From Actinoplanes auranticolor (GTDB lineage: Bacteria; Actinomycetota; Actinomycetes; Mycobacteriales; Micromonosporaceae), in assembly GCF_018332655.1 (NCBI RefSeq), contig NZ_BOQL01000062.1, positions 1 through 64,000 on the forward strand: DNA of 64,000 nt, written 5' to 3'. Shown here one piece after another: positions 43,727 through 51,203 of this stretch. The notes under the pieces were generated by a model. That model saw only the letters and a program-made list of their open reading frames with translations, had not been told where the DNA came from and made no database searches. The position numbers and the translations under genes are program-made. How positions within the stretch are numbered: position 1 is the first letter of the stretch; each line of letters begins with the position of its first letter.

Positions 43727-44500
43727 ATGACGGGTTTGGCCGGCTGCAGCCGCGACTCGCCGGAGCCGCAAGTACGTCCGTCGCCAAGCAGAACGGTGTC
43801 AGTCCTGCCGGCCAGCCCCAAAGCGCCTTCAAGCCCCAGCCCGACCCAATCGCCGTCGCCGGCACCAATGGGCAACACCGTCACCCTCGACTGCCACGGT
43901 CAAGACTACGGCAACCATGAGGTGACCGTTCAGTCCGGCGCGAAAGGCCGTCCGGACTTCTCGTCGGTATGGCGTAGAAAGTTCATCTCGTGTGACCTGG
44001 TATTGGTTGACAACAGTCAGGTGCATATCAGGCCGATTACGGCCGTCGAGAAGGCCGTAGATCGCCTGGCCGGGCGTGACGGTGACATCGGCTTCTTCTA
44101 CGAGGAATGCGCGGCCGTCGATCCTGATGACGTATTCACTCAACCCGGTTTCAAGATCGGTAAGGAGAACTTCGCGAATACCACCGCAACCTTGACGCTC
44201 TGCCCAAATCACCCATACGCTGCCGAATGGAAATCCGCACTGCGGCGTGGCCGCCAGGAGGACTCATTGGAGCGAGCCGGACGGATTTTCGGGTCAGGCA
44301 CATACCGGGTTGGCAAGGACATTAAGCCCGGCACCTACGTCGCTCGCGACGTAGACGGGTGCTACTGGGAACGGCAGACCCGCAACGGCGACGTTATCGA
44401 CAACGCCTTCGTCATGGCAGCCAGCCGAGTTCAGGTCACGATCCGGTCCACCGACTACGGCTTCCACACCCAAGGATGCGGCACGTGGCGGCACGCCTGA
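43727..44500 (+). CDS. Probable secreted lipoprotein, unknown function
   Basis: 257 residues from the ATG at 43727, but that start leaves only MTGLAG before the lipobox Cys. The same frame upstream reads IWPRNRKPPGRSALLLAM, a textbook lipoprotein signal (positive n-region, hydrophobic core, LAGC), beginning at ATT 43676 just after a TGA. So the true start may be the rare ATT, or an indel hides a normal one. After the Cys comes a Ser/Pro linker, then two globular parts. The last one (SGTYRVGKDIKPGTYVARDV, CYWERQTR) resembles the small beta domain repeated in actinobacterial cell-surface proteins. It would be anchored to the outer face of the membrane. Confidence 0.7.
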   Translation: MTGLAGCSRDSPEPQVRPSPSRTVSVLPASPKAPSSPSPTQSPSPAPMGNTVTLDCHGQDYGNHEVTVQSGAKGRPDFSSVWRRKFISCDLVLVDNSQVHIRPITAVEKAVDRLAGRDGDIGFFYEECAAVDPDDVFTQPGFKIGKENFANTTATLTLCPNHPYAAEWKSALRRGRQEDSLERAGRIFGSGTYRVGKDIKPGTYVARDVDGCYWERQTRNGDVIDNAFVMAASRVQVTIRSTDYGFHTQGCGTWRHA

Positions 44501-44848
44501 GGGACTAAGCGCCAGAATCGGCACAGGTCCGTATCCAGCGCTTGCTATTGCTAAAGGATCGTCGTTCGGAGCCGGACGCTGGTCAGGAAGAATCCCGGCA
44601 TCAACGGGGTCATGGCCCGGGACACCAGTGGCGCATCTGATGATTGCGGTCGGGGAGCAGTAGCCGACCGCGACGGCGCGGACCGCCGCGCTGACCACGA
44701 CCGGCAATCGATTCGCACGACGCGCGGGCGCGTGATCCGCTGAATGTGCGACCGCTGTACCTGTACTGCGGCCGTTGGCCGCCGGCCGATCCCGAACCAA
44801 GGGTTCTGCCGAGGCCACGCGCTCTGTCCTTCTGTTGGGGGAGGGAGG
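44501..44848. other. Intergenic stretch without recognisable gene
   Basis: Only an unconvincing minus-strand frame covers this part. No domain motif, RNA structure or strong promoter is recognised. Confidence 0.4.
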
Positions 44849-44899
44849 ATGGCGAAGCGGTTACGCTATGAGCAGTTGAAGGTCGACGACCTGCCCTAA
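44849..44899 (+). other. Short reading frame with strong ribosome site (gene 5' remnant?)
   Basis: ATG 44849 directly follows a GGGGGAGGGAGG purine run and reads MAKRLRYEQLKVDDLP then TAA. Sixteen residues with such a strong ribosome site, ending 19 bases before repeat copy B, look like the start of a gene whose body was replaced when the repeat was brought in. A leader peptide is the alternative. Confidence 0.3.
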
Positions 44900-44917
44900 T
44901 GGGCTATCGTTTGTGTC

Positions 44918-45077
44918 GATCTTGGGACACGACCCCCCCCGGGCATGCGACGATCGGCGCCAGACGGCGTGTGTAGCCGACGGCGATAGACCCTTTTACT
45001 CGGCCGGGTATGCTGATCAGCGACCAGGGAAAACACGCGTGAGCATGCCGCTGGGCCGCCTGACTACTGGGGGTCAA
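44918..45077 (+). repeat. Direct repeat copy B (matches 15015-15176)
   Basis: Starts GATCTTGGGA and ends TGACTACTGGGGGTCAA, with the best-conserved core CGACCAGGGAAAACACGC, then TGAGCATGCCGCTG (45021-45053). It runs directly into a tRNA 3'-end sequence, a terminator and a tyrosine recombinase gene. Confidence 0.65.
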
Positions 45078-45110
45078 GGGGTCGCAGGTTCAAATCCTGT
45101 CAGCCCGACA
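45078..45110 (+). tRNA. tRNA 3'-end fragment (probable attachment site)
   Basis: GCAGG-TTCAAAT-CCTGT (45084-45100) forms a canonical T arm. CAGCCCG (45101-45107) would be the 3' acceptor strand and A45108 the discriminator. A matching 5' strand CGGGCTG, D arm and anticodon arm are not found upstream, so only the 3' part is present. Integrative elements commonly recombine in tRNA 3' ends and restore them, and a tyrosine recombinase gene follows 114 bases later. Confidence 0.5.
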
Positions 45111-45116
45111 GCGAAG

Positions 45117-45154
45117 GGGTCCTCGCAGGTCACAGACTTGCGAGGACCCTTTTT
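45117..45154 (+). terminator. Rho-independent terminator
   Basis: An 11-base perfect stem, GGGTCCTCGCA / TGCGAGGACCC, with an 11-base loop, followed by five T. It lies directly behind the tRNA 3' fragment, where a tRNA transcript would end, and 70 bases before the recombinase gene. Confidence 0.8.
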
Positions 45155-45223
45155 CGTGTCTGACGACGTCACCGGGATCGAGCACGCCGCTTGTAGACCT
45201 CTTGACTCGGCAGGTGACGAGAG

Positions 45224-46186
45224 ATGCCCCTACTGAAGCTCGATCGACTGTGCGAAGGCCTGGAGAAGGGTGACTGGGCCGGCTTTCTGCGCGACTGGGA
45301 CCGTGCCCTGCGGGCCGGAAATCACCCGGAGACGACGCGCTACAACTACCTCCTGGCCGCCGCCCAACTGGCGAAGTACCTGACCGCCGAATCACCCGAT
45401 CCGGACTCTGATGACGCCGGACAAGACCCGACCCTAGTGACGAAGGCGCACATCGAATCATTCCAGGCTTGGATGATCGAAACCCGTTCGGCGTCCACTG
45501 CCCTGAACAAGCACAAGAGCCTCCAGCAGTTCTTCAAGTACCTCCGCGAAGAGGAGGAGTTCGACCGGTCGCCGATGGAGCGGGTGAAGCAGCCGCAGAC
45601 CCCGCAGAAACTCGTCCCGGTCATGGGCGACGACGACACGAAGAAACTGCTCGACGGCACCAAGGGCAAGTCATTCATGGCGTTGCGGGACGAGGCGCTG
45701 ATCCGGCTGTACTACAACACCGGTGCCCGGCTGTCGGAGATCGGGAATCTGTTGCTGACCGATCTGGACATGAACACCGAGTCCGTCCACCTCCATGGCA
45801 AAGGTGCCAAGGACCGGCGGGTCCGGTTCGGACGGAAGACCTCCCGGGCGATCGCACGCTATCTGCGGGCCCGCGCAAAACGCAAAGGCGCCGCCGATGT
45901 GCCGCAATTGTGGATGGCGGAACGAGGTGGCCGTCCGTTGACCCCGAACGGCATCAAGATCATGCTGAAACGCCGTAGGGCTGCCGCTGGGGTGACGGAT
46001 ACGCACCCGCATCGGTGGCGGCACAACTTCGCCCATGAATGGCATCGGGCCGGCGGGAACACCGGCGATCTCATGCTGCTGCTCGGGTGGGCGTCTGACG
46101 ACATGCCCCGTCGCTACGGTGCCAGCGCGGCGGCGGAGCGGGCGCAGGAGTTGCAGGTGCAGATGGGCATCGGCGAGAAGGTCTGA
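45224..46186 (+). CDS. Tyrosine recombinase / integrase (intact)
   Basis: 320 residues. The N-terminal core-binding (SAM-like) domain spans about 15-120 and the catalytic domain about 130-315. All active-site residues are visible: Arg169 (NTGARLSEI), Lys196 (KGAKDRRV), His263-x-x-Arg266 (HRWRHNFAHEW), Trp289 in the His/Trp position (LGWAS) and nucleophile Tyr298 (MPRRYG). It is XerC-like and suited to site-specific integration. It lies just downstream of a tRNA 3' fragment and terminator, the usual arrangement beside an attachment site. A broken paralogue follows 200 bases later. Bases 46187-46383 hold only the leader of that paralogue. Confidence 0.92.
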   Translation: MPLLKLDRLCEGLEKGDWAGFLRDWDRALRAGNHPETTRYNYLLAAAQLAKYLTAESPDPDSDDAGQDPTLVTKAHIESFQAWMIETRSASTALNKHKSLQQFFKYLREEEEFDRSPMERVKQPQTPQKLVPVMGDDDTKKLLDGTKGKSFMALRDEALIRLYYNTGARLSEIGNLLLTDLDMNTESVHLHGKGAKDRRVRFGRKTSRAIARYLRARAKRKGAADVPQLWMAERGGRPLTPNGIKIMLKRRRAAAGVTDTHPHRWRHNFAHEWHRAGGNTGDLMLLLGWASDDMPRRYGASAAAERAQELQVQMGIGEKV

Positions 46187-46383
46187 TCAGGTCCACCGGC
46201 TGCGGCGGCGCGTGTCGGCCGACGCACAGCCGAGGACGCGGGAGCGGCAGGGGAGGGGATAGGGGAAGACAACCGCGGACAACTTCCGGCCGCTGCGGGG
46301 AGCTCCGATGATCGAAGGAGCGCCGCGCGTGAGGATGTGTGGCGCCGCTACGTGCCCTTGCACGTAGTCAAGGAGTCCATCGC

Positions 46384-47220
46384 ATGGGCTCGGCGAACGT
46401 CTGCGAGGTGGATGTGCTCGATCTGCAGAAGGTCTGTCACGATCTGCCACCCGCCTGGTTCGACTACCTACGGGACTGGGACCGGATGCTGCGCTCCGGG
46501 AACTACTCGGAGACCACCCGATACAGCTACCTGCTGGCCGGTGCGCAGCTGAGCCGGTTCCTGGTCGACAACGCTGGGCGGCTGAGTGCCGAGGACGCGG
46601 CGGAGGATCCGACGGAGGTTGAGCGCGGGCACATCGAGGAGTTTCAGGCGTGGATGGTGCATACCCGTTCGGCGTCGACGGCTTCGGACAAGCACAAGGG
46701 TTTGCAGCAGTTCTTCCGGTGGCTGACTGAGGAAGAAGATCTGGAGCGGTCCCCGTTGGCACGGGTGCGGCAGCCGAAGACCGCCCAGACGCTGATTCCG
46801 ATCCTCGGTGACGATGACACCGCGAAGATCCTCGCCACCTGCAAGGGCAAGGACTACATGTCGCTGCGGGACGAGGCCATCATCCGGCTGTTCTACAACA
46901 CCGGGGCACGGCTGTCGGAAGTCGCCGGGGCGCAGCTGGAGGACGTGGACCTCAACAGCGACTCGCTGCTGTTTCACGGCAAGGGCATGAAGGACCGCCG
47001 GGTGCGGTTCGGCCCGAAGACCGGCCACGCGGTGACCAAGTTCCTGCGGGGCCCGCAGCCGGCGCAAGGCGGCCCCGTCGACGGCGATGTGGCTGCCGGC
47101 TCGAGGCGCGGTGCCGCTGTCGAGCAACGGCATCAAGCTCATGCTCCGACGGCGCGGCGTCTTGGCTGGGGTGGACAACGTCCATGCGCATCGGTGGCGG
47201 CACAACTTCGCCCACGAGTG
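46384..47220 (+). pseudogene. Second tyrosine recombinase, frameshifted and 3'-truncated
   Basis: The ATG at 46384 has AAGGAG nine bases upstream. The product is closely similar to the intact recombinase (FDYLRDWDRMLRSGNYSETT, FYNTGARLSEVAG, HGKGMKDRRVRFG). Near 47050-47090 a frameshift moves the reading frame; the next part (LSSNGIKLMLRRRGV, HRWRHNFAHEW) is in another frame. The protein then breaks off before the GWAS segment and nucleophile Tyr, joining unrelated sequence. It keeps Arg, Lys and HxxR but cannot catalyse strand transfer. Confidence 0.85.
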
Positions 47221-47884
47221 GAAACCGGGAGACGTAGACTTGGACGTGGAGTTCACCCACCGAGACGAGCAGTGGCAAGCCGAGTTTGTCCAAGGGCTCA
47301 GCTATGGCTACGACGGTCGACGGGTGTTCAAGCAGGCGTTGGTCGGCCGCAAACGCGGCGTGCAGTTCACGTACGACCGGCACGACGACGCCGATTTCCC
47401 GATGACGTTGCTGTGGCGCCGTGGCGAGGACCTGCAGACGGCGATGCACCGTCTCCACGCAATCCCCATTGATCCCACGGCAGCAAGAGCTGACCGGGAC
47501 GCCATGCTGCCCCGAGTTTCTCGGGATGGAGCGTTGGCTGCCTCGTCTCTATCGCGAGCAACTCGTTGAAGCTGTCGACGCCGGCGCCATCCGTTTGGAA
47601 CGGCTGCCGCTCGCCGACAGGGAGGTCAAGGATCCGAAGGCGCTGGCACATCTGAACGGACGCTGGTCGTCGACCAGTCCGCTGCACCGAGCAGGAAACG
47701 CCGTTTTCGCATATCTGCTCGAGCGCGGTACCGAACCAGCGATGGTGCATCTCCACGGACGTGACGTCGAGAACGACGTCACGCCATACTTCGCAGGGTT
47801 CGGCCTGCGCTACCTCGATGCCATGCAGCGATGTCTCACTGAGCACGGCGGCAAAGAGTGGATCGAAGTAGTCCCCCCGCCCTC
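47221..47884 (+). pseudogene. 5'-truncated, frameshifted gene of unknown function
   Basis: Directly after the recombinase break one frame reads DVEFTHRDEQWQAEFVQGLS, RKRGVQFTYDRHDDADFPMT and LQTAMHRLHAI. From about 47465 the other frame takes over (PRQQELTGTPCCPEFLGMER, WLPRLYREQLVEAVDAGAIR, PYFAGFGLRYLDAMQRCL). Both halves have good codon use and read as one protein with a single frameshift. The 5' end is missing. No family is recognised. Confidence 0.45.
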
Positions 47885-48038
47885 CGGGGGGACTTGCTCG
47901 CGCTCAGGATCATCGCCGTCTCGCGTGCGCGGCTCGAGACGCTCAGATGGGCGTGAACGAGGCCGCTGCTACTTTGAGGCCTCACGGAACGGTTTGTGAC
48001 AGTTCCAGAGCTAGCCGGGGCACCAGCAAACCGGCAGG

Positions 48039-48206
48039 TTATTGGTTTTGGGCCGCCTCGATGTCGGCGATGAAGCGGTCGACGGATGACCGGCGAAAGC
48101 GGACGTATTTCCCCAGCCGAAAGCCTTGGGGGCCGTTTCCCGCGGATCGCCACTTGCGCAGCGTCCCCACTGGGATTTTCATTAAGGCGGCAACCTCGTC
48201 GATCAT
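48039..48206 (-). CDS. Excisionase-type helix-turn-helix protein
   Basis: 55 residues: MIDEVAALMKIPVGTLRKWR, then a turn SAGNGPQGFRLGKYVRFRRS and helix VDRFIADIEAAQ. This is the MerR/Xis-like winged HTH carried by integrative plasmids and prophages, which directs excision by the partner integrase. The start is ATG 48206; a TAG lies eight codons upstream in frame, so a longer protein is not possible. It faces the recombinase genes from about 850 bases away, and no integrase follows on its own strand. Confidence 0.75.
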   Translation of the reverse strand: MIDEVAALMKIPVGTLRKWRSAGNGPQGFRLGKYVRFRRSSVDRFIADIEAAQNQ

Positions 48207-48754
48207 TAGTAGGTCGTCGCGTGGCTAAAAATTTCCTTTCCCGGCATGCGGTTTCCCCTCTCTGTCAGTGTTGGGTGCTTTCATGGTTGCATCTGGGCGG
48301 AAAGGTCGCATGCGATTGTGTACCTAAAAGGTGATGCTCTGCGCGGAGGGATGAAGCATTGGGGCGGAAGGGGGATTTGCGTTGCGAACAGGCAGCCTGC
48401 TACAAAGGTTGTGGATGCTGTAACATGTGTCTTCGCAACCTGCCAGTGTTGGGGCCAAAGATCGGCTCCGCCCTTCATTGACTGTTTTTCCGTGTGGTCG
48501 AAATGTGTTTGGTTCCGTCCTCGATTGTAGAACTGGCGAGTCAAGGGCTCGTTGTTCCGAAGGGTAGCTCCCTTTACTCGGGTGATTCCTAGGATGCTTC
48601 CTGGGGTGTCGGCCTGAGGGCAGCTATTCGGGTGTGCGTCCGCTTTCGACCCAGACGTTGCCGCTACGGCGCCCCGGCGGACGCGCTGAATCAGCCTGCC
48701 AGGCGGGTGCATGCCTTTGCGGTGGGCTCACTCGTATTGGCTGCCCGTGCAATC
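48207..48754. other. AT-richer gap without recognisable gene
   Basis: The first 400 bases are visibly richer in A and T than the rest of the window and carry no plausible gene on either strand. They lie upstream of the excisionase and likely belonged to the same mobile element. The segment ends at a LuxR gene fragment. Confidence 0.4.
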
Positions 48755-48932
48755 CTCAAAGGCACGCCTGCCCTGATCGCCGGGCTGACGCGGGGTAGCA
48801 CATCAGGAGGTCGCCGGGCGGTTGTTCCTGGCGGCGCGTACGGTTCTATACCACCTGCGCAACCTGTTCACCAAGATGGGCACCGGCTCCCGCCGCGAGT
48901 TGCGCGCCGCGCTACCCCCAGCGGCGAGATGA
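48755..48932 (+). pseudogene. 3' fragment of a LAL (ATPase-LuxR) regulator
   Basis: PALIAGLTRG and, after a one-base frameshift, HQEVAGRLFLAARTVLYHLR, NLFTKMGTGSRRELRAAL and PPAAR then TGA. This matches the last 45 residues of the two full LAL regulators at 51204 and 60777 almost residue for residue. Everything upstream of the HTH is missing, so it is the scar of a third copy. Confidence 0.75.
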
Positions 48933-49085
48933 CTCCGTCGGCGCCCCGGGCAAAGCACGGCGGTTGCCTGACCCGCCCCCCTTCAGCCACCGCCGGCCGG
49001 CGTGACTGTGCACTTTGGCGGACTCGATGTCAGCCGGTCGCAGAAAGGATGGTCAAGACACGAGCCAACCTTGCGCGGAGGCATC

Positions 49086-50828
49086 ATGGACATCGTCGCC
49101 GTCGGCCGAGAGAGCTCCGTCTCGGCTGAATTGCCGGACACTGCGATGATCAACGCCCAGAGCCGCGAGGAGATCGAACGACTTGCCGCTGGGCTCGTCG
49201 CCGAGCAAGCCGCGCTGCGGCGGGTGGCCGGGCTGGTGGCGCGCGACGCCCCACCCGGTGAGGTGCTCGAAGCGGTCGTCACCGAGGCGGCGGGTCTGGT
49301 CGGTGTCGGGTTCACGACGCTGTTGCGCTTCGAGCCCGACGGGGCGACGGAGGTCGTCGCGGTGCACGATCCGCCGGAGGGTGTCGCGGTGGGCCTGCGT
49401 GCCCCGGCCAAGGGCGACGGCGCCACTCAGCGTGTCTGGCGTACTGGGCGGCCGGCCCGCGCGGACCGGCTGCCGGACATGTCGGGGGCGTGGGCACAGT
49501 TGGCTTCCGGTCGTGGTTTCCTGTCCAGTGCCGCGGCGCCGGTCCTGGCCGAGGACCGTTTGTGGGGCGTTCTGGTCGCGGCCGGGCGTGGTGCTCTGCC
49601 GTCACAGATCGAGGAGAAACTGGCGCGTTTCGCGGGGCTGGCCGGCACAGCGGTCGCCAGTTCTCAGGCGCGGGCCGACGTTCAGGCGCTCGCCGATGAA
49701 CAGGCGGCATTGCTGCGGGTTGCGGAACTGGTCGCCCGTGGTGGACCGTCGGATGCCGTGTTCGAGGCCGTCGCCGCTGAGGCGCAGCAGCTTCTGGACG
49801 GTCAGCCGATGATCCTGGTCCGCTTTGAACAGGACGCGGCGATGATGGTGATCAGCCCGAGCGATGGGCCGACGCCATCCGGAATCCGGATCGAGTACGC
49901 GTCCGGCACGATGCCGGACCGTGTCCGGCGGACGGCGCGGGCGGTGCGGGTGGACGATTTCAACGTGGAGCCCAACGCTGCCTTCGCCCGCCGTCACGGT
50001 CTGACTGCCGGGGTTGCGGCGCCGATCGTGGTGGAGAGCTGTGTATGGGGGATGCTCGCTACCACCTCGGCCGACGGGCCGCTGGTGCCCGGCATCGAGG
50101 ATCGCCTTCAGCGGTTCGCCAATCTGGTCGGCACCGCCGTGAGTAACGCGACGAGTCGCGCTCAACTCGTCGCTTCGCGTGCACGGGTCCTGTCGACGGC
50201 TGACGAGACACGACGGCGGCTGCAGCGCGATGTCCACGACGGTGCGCAGCAACGCCTGGTCCACACCGTCATCGCGTTGAAGCTGGCGCGGCAGTCCCTC
50301 ACCCAAGGCGACATGCCGACCAGCATCGACCGCGTTGAGGAAGCACTCCTGCACGCCCAGCGGGCCACTGACGAGCTGCGGGAGATTGTCAGCGGGATCC
50401 TCCCGGCGGCGTTGACCCGCAGCGGCTTACGCGGCGGCGTGGAGTCACTGCTGGCCGACCAGCCACTGCTGGTAGATGCCGACGTCGAAGTGCCGCGGAT
50501 GGCCGTAGAGGTCGAGACCACCGCGTACTTCATCATCGCTGAGGCGCTTACCAACGTCGTCAAGCACGCCGATGCCGGCCGGGTCTGGGTTCGTGCCGGT
50601 CTGCGCGCCGGCGCATTGCACGTCGAGGTGGGCGACGACGGCGTAGGTGGTGCTCACGCGGGTAACGGCTCTGGTCTGACCGGCTTGTTCGACCGGGTCG
50701 AGGCGCGCGGTGGCCAGCTGCAGGTGATGAGCCCGCCCGGGCGCGGCACGACGATCCGGGCAGTACTACCGGCCGGCGAACCGCATGTTCCCTTGCCGGG
50801 CAAGCCTGTGTCGAGACGCTTTGCTTAA
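49086..50828 (+). CDS. GAF-GAF sensor histidine kinase (HisKA_3 type)
   Basis: 580 residues. The ATG at 49086 follows GGAGG by five bases; a GTG at 49002 is less likely. Two GAF sensor domains lie at about 30-175 and 205-360. The HisKA_3 dimerisation helix has RRRLQRDVHDGAQQRLV with the phospho-accepting His near 383. The HATPase_c domain has EALTNVVKHADA (N box), VGDDGVGGAH (G1) and GSGLTGLFDRVEARGG. It has no membrane segment, so it is a cytosolic NarL-class sensor. No response regulator is adjacent; the nearby LAL proteins lack receiver domains. Its partner must lie elsewhere. Confidence 0.9.
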   Translation: MDIVAVGRESSVSAELPDTAMINAQSREEIERLAAGLVAEQAALRRVAGLVARDAPPGEVLEAVVTEAAGLVGVGFTTLLRFEPDGATEVVAVHDPPEGVAVGLRAPAKGDGATQRVWRTGRPARADRLPDMSGAWAQLASGRGFLSSAAAPVLAEDRLWGVLVAAGRGALPSQIEEKLARFAGLAGTAVASSQARADVQALADEQAALLRVAELVARGGPSDAVFEAVAAEAQQLLDGQPMILVRFEQDAAMMVISPSDGPTPSGIRIEYASGTMPDRVRRTARAVRVDDFNVEPNAAFARRHGLTAGVAAPIVVESCVWGMLATTSADGPLVPGIEDRLQRFANLVGTAVSNATSRAQLVASRARVLSTADETRRRLQRDVHDGAQQRLVHTVIALKLARQSLTQGDMPTSIDRVEEALLHAQRATDELREIVSGILPAALTRSGLRGGVESLLADQPLLVDADVEVPRMAVEVETTAYFIIAEALTNVVKHADAGRVWVRAGLRAGALHVEVGDDGVGGAHAGNGSGLTGLFDRVEARGGQLQVMSPPGRGTTIRAVLPAGEPHVPLPGKPVSRRFA

Positions 50829-51203
50829 CGTCTTGCTGCAGCCACATGGACACTGCCGAGGTTGGGCAGGCGATTCGGAAGACATGGCGCCGGTAATCAT
50901 GAGGGCAAGCGCGGGCGTGGAATGACCGCAGAAGAAGTTCACGAAATGGGCGCTTGTTCGTCAGACTGCGTCGAGCGCAGATCTTGGCCTTGAAGGAAGT
51001 AGTGAGCCCCGCCCCCGCGCCCTCGGCGGCGAGGGCGCCGCCGTTCGCGCCTTGCGCGCCGACCAGTCAACCCGATAGGACCGGGCCGCGGCCGATCTTA
51101 GTCGGCCTCCCACGGCGGGATAGCCTTTGACCAGCGTGCTCCTTCGGATCGCGGAGGGACGTGAATCTTCAGGTTCAGCCGGGCAGGCGGGGGGCGTTCA
51201 AGG
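50829..51203 (+). promoter_or_regulatory. Promoter region of the first LAL regulator
   Basis: No gene here. The last 85 bases (TAGCCTTTGACCAGCGTG, then a GGGACGT block, then TTCAGCCGG and GGCGGGGGGCG to the ATG) are strongly conserved before the second LAL gene at 60690-60776. The two copies therefore share control signals as well as coding sequence. Confidence 0.5.

Noticed and set aside
45040..45110. Complete tRNA gene
   Set aside because: Only the T arm and 3' acceptor strand are present; no complementary 5' acceptor, D arm or anticodon arm could be placed upstream.
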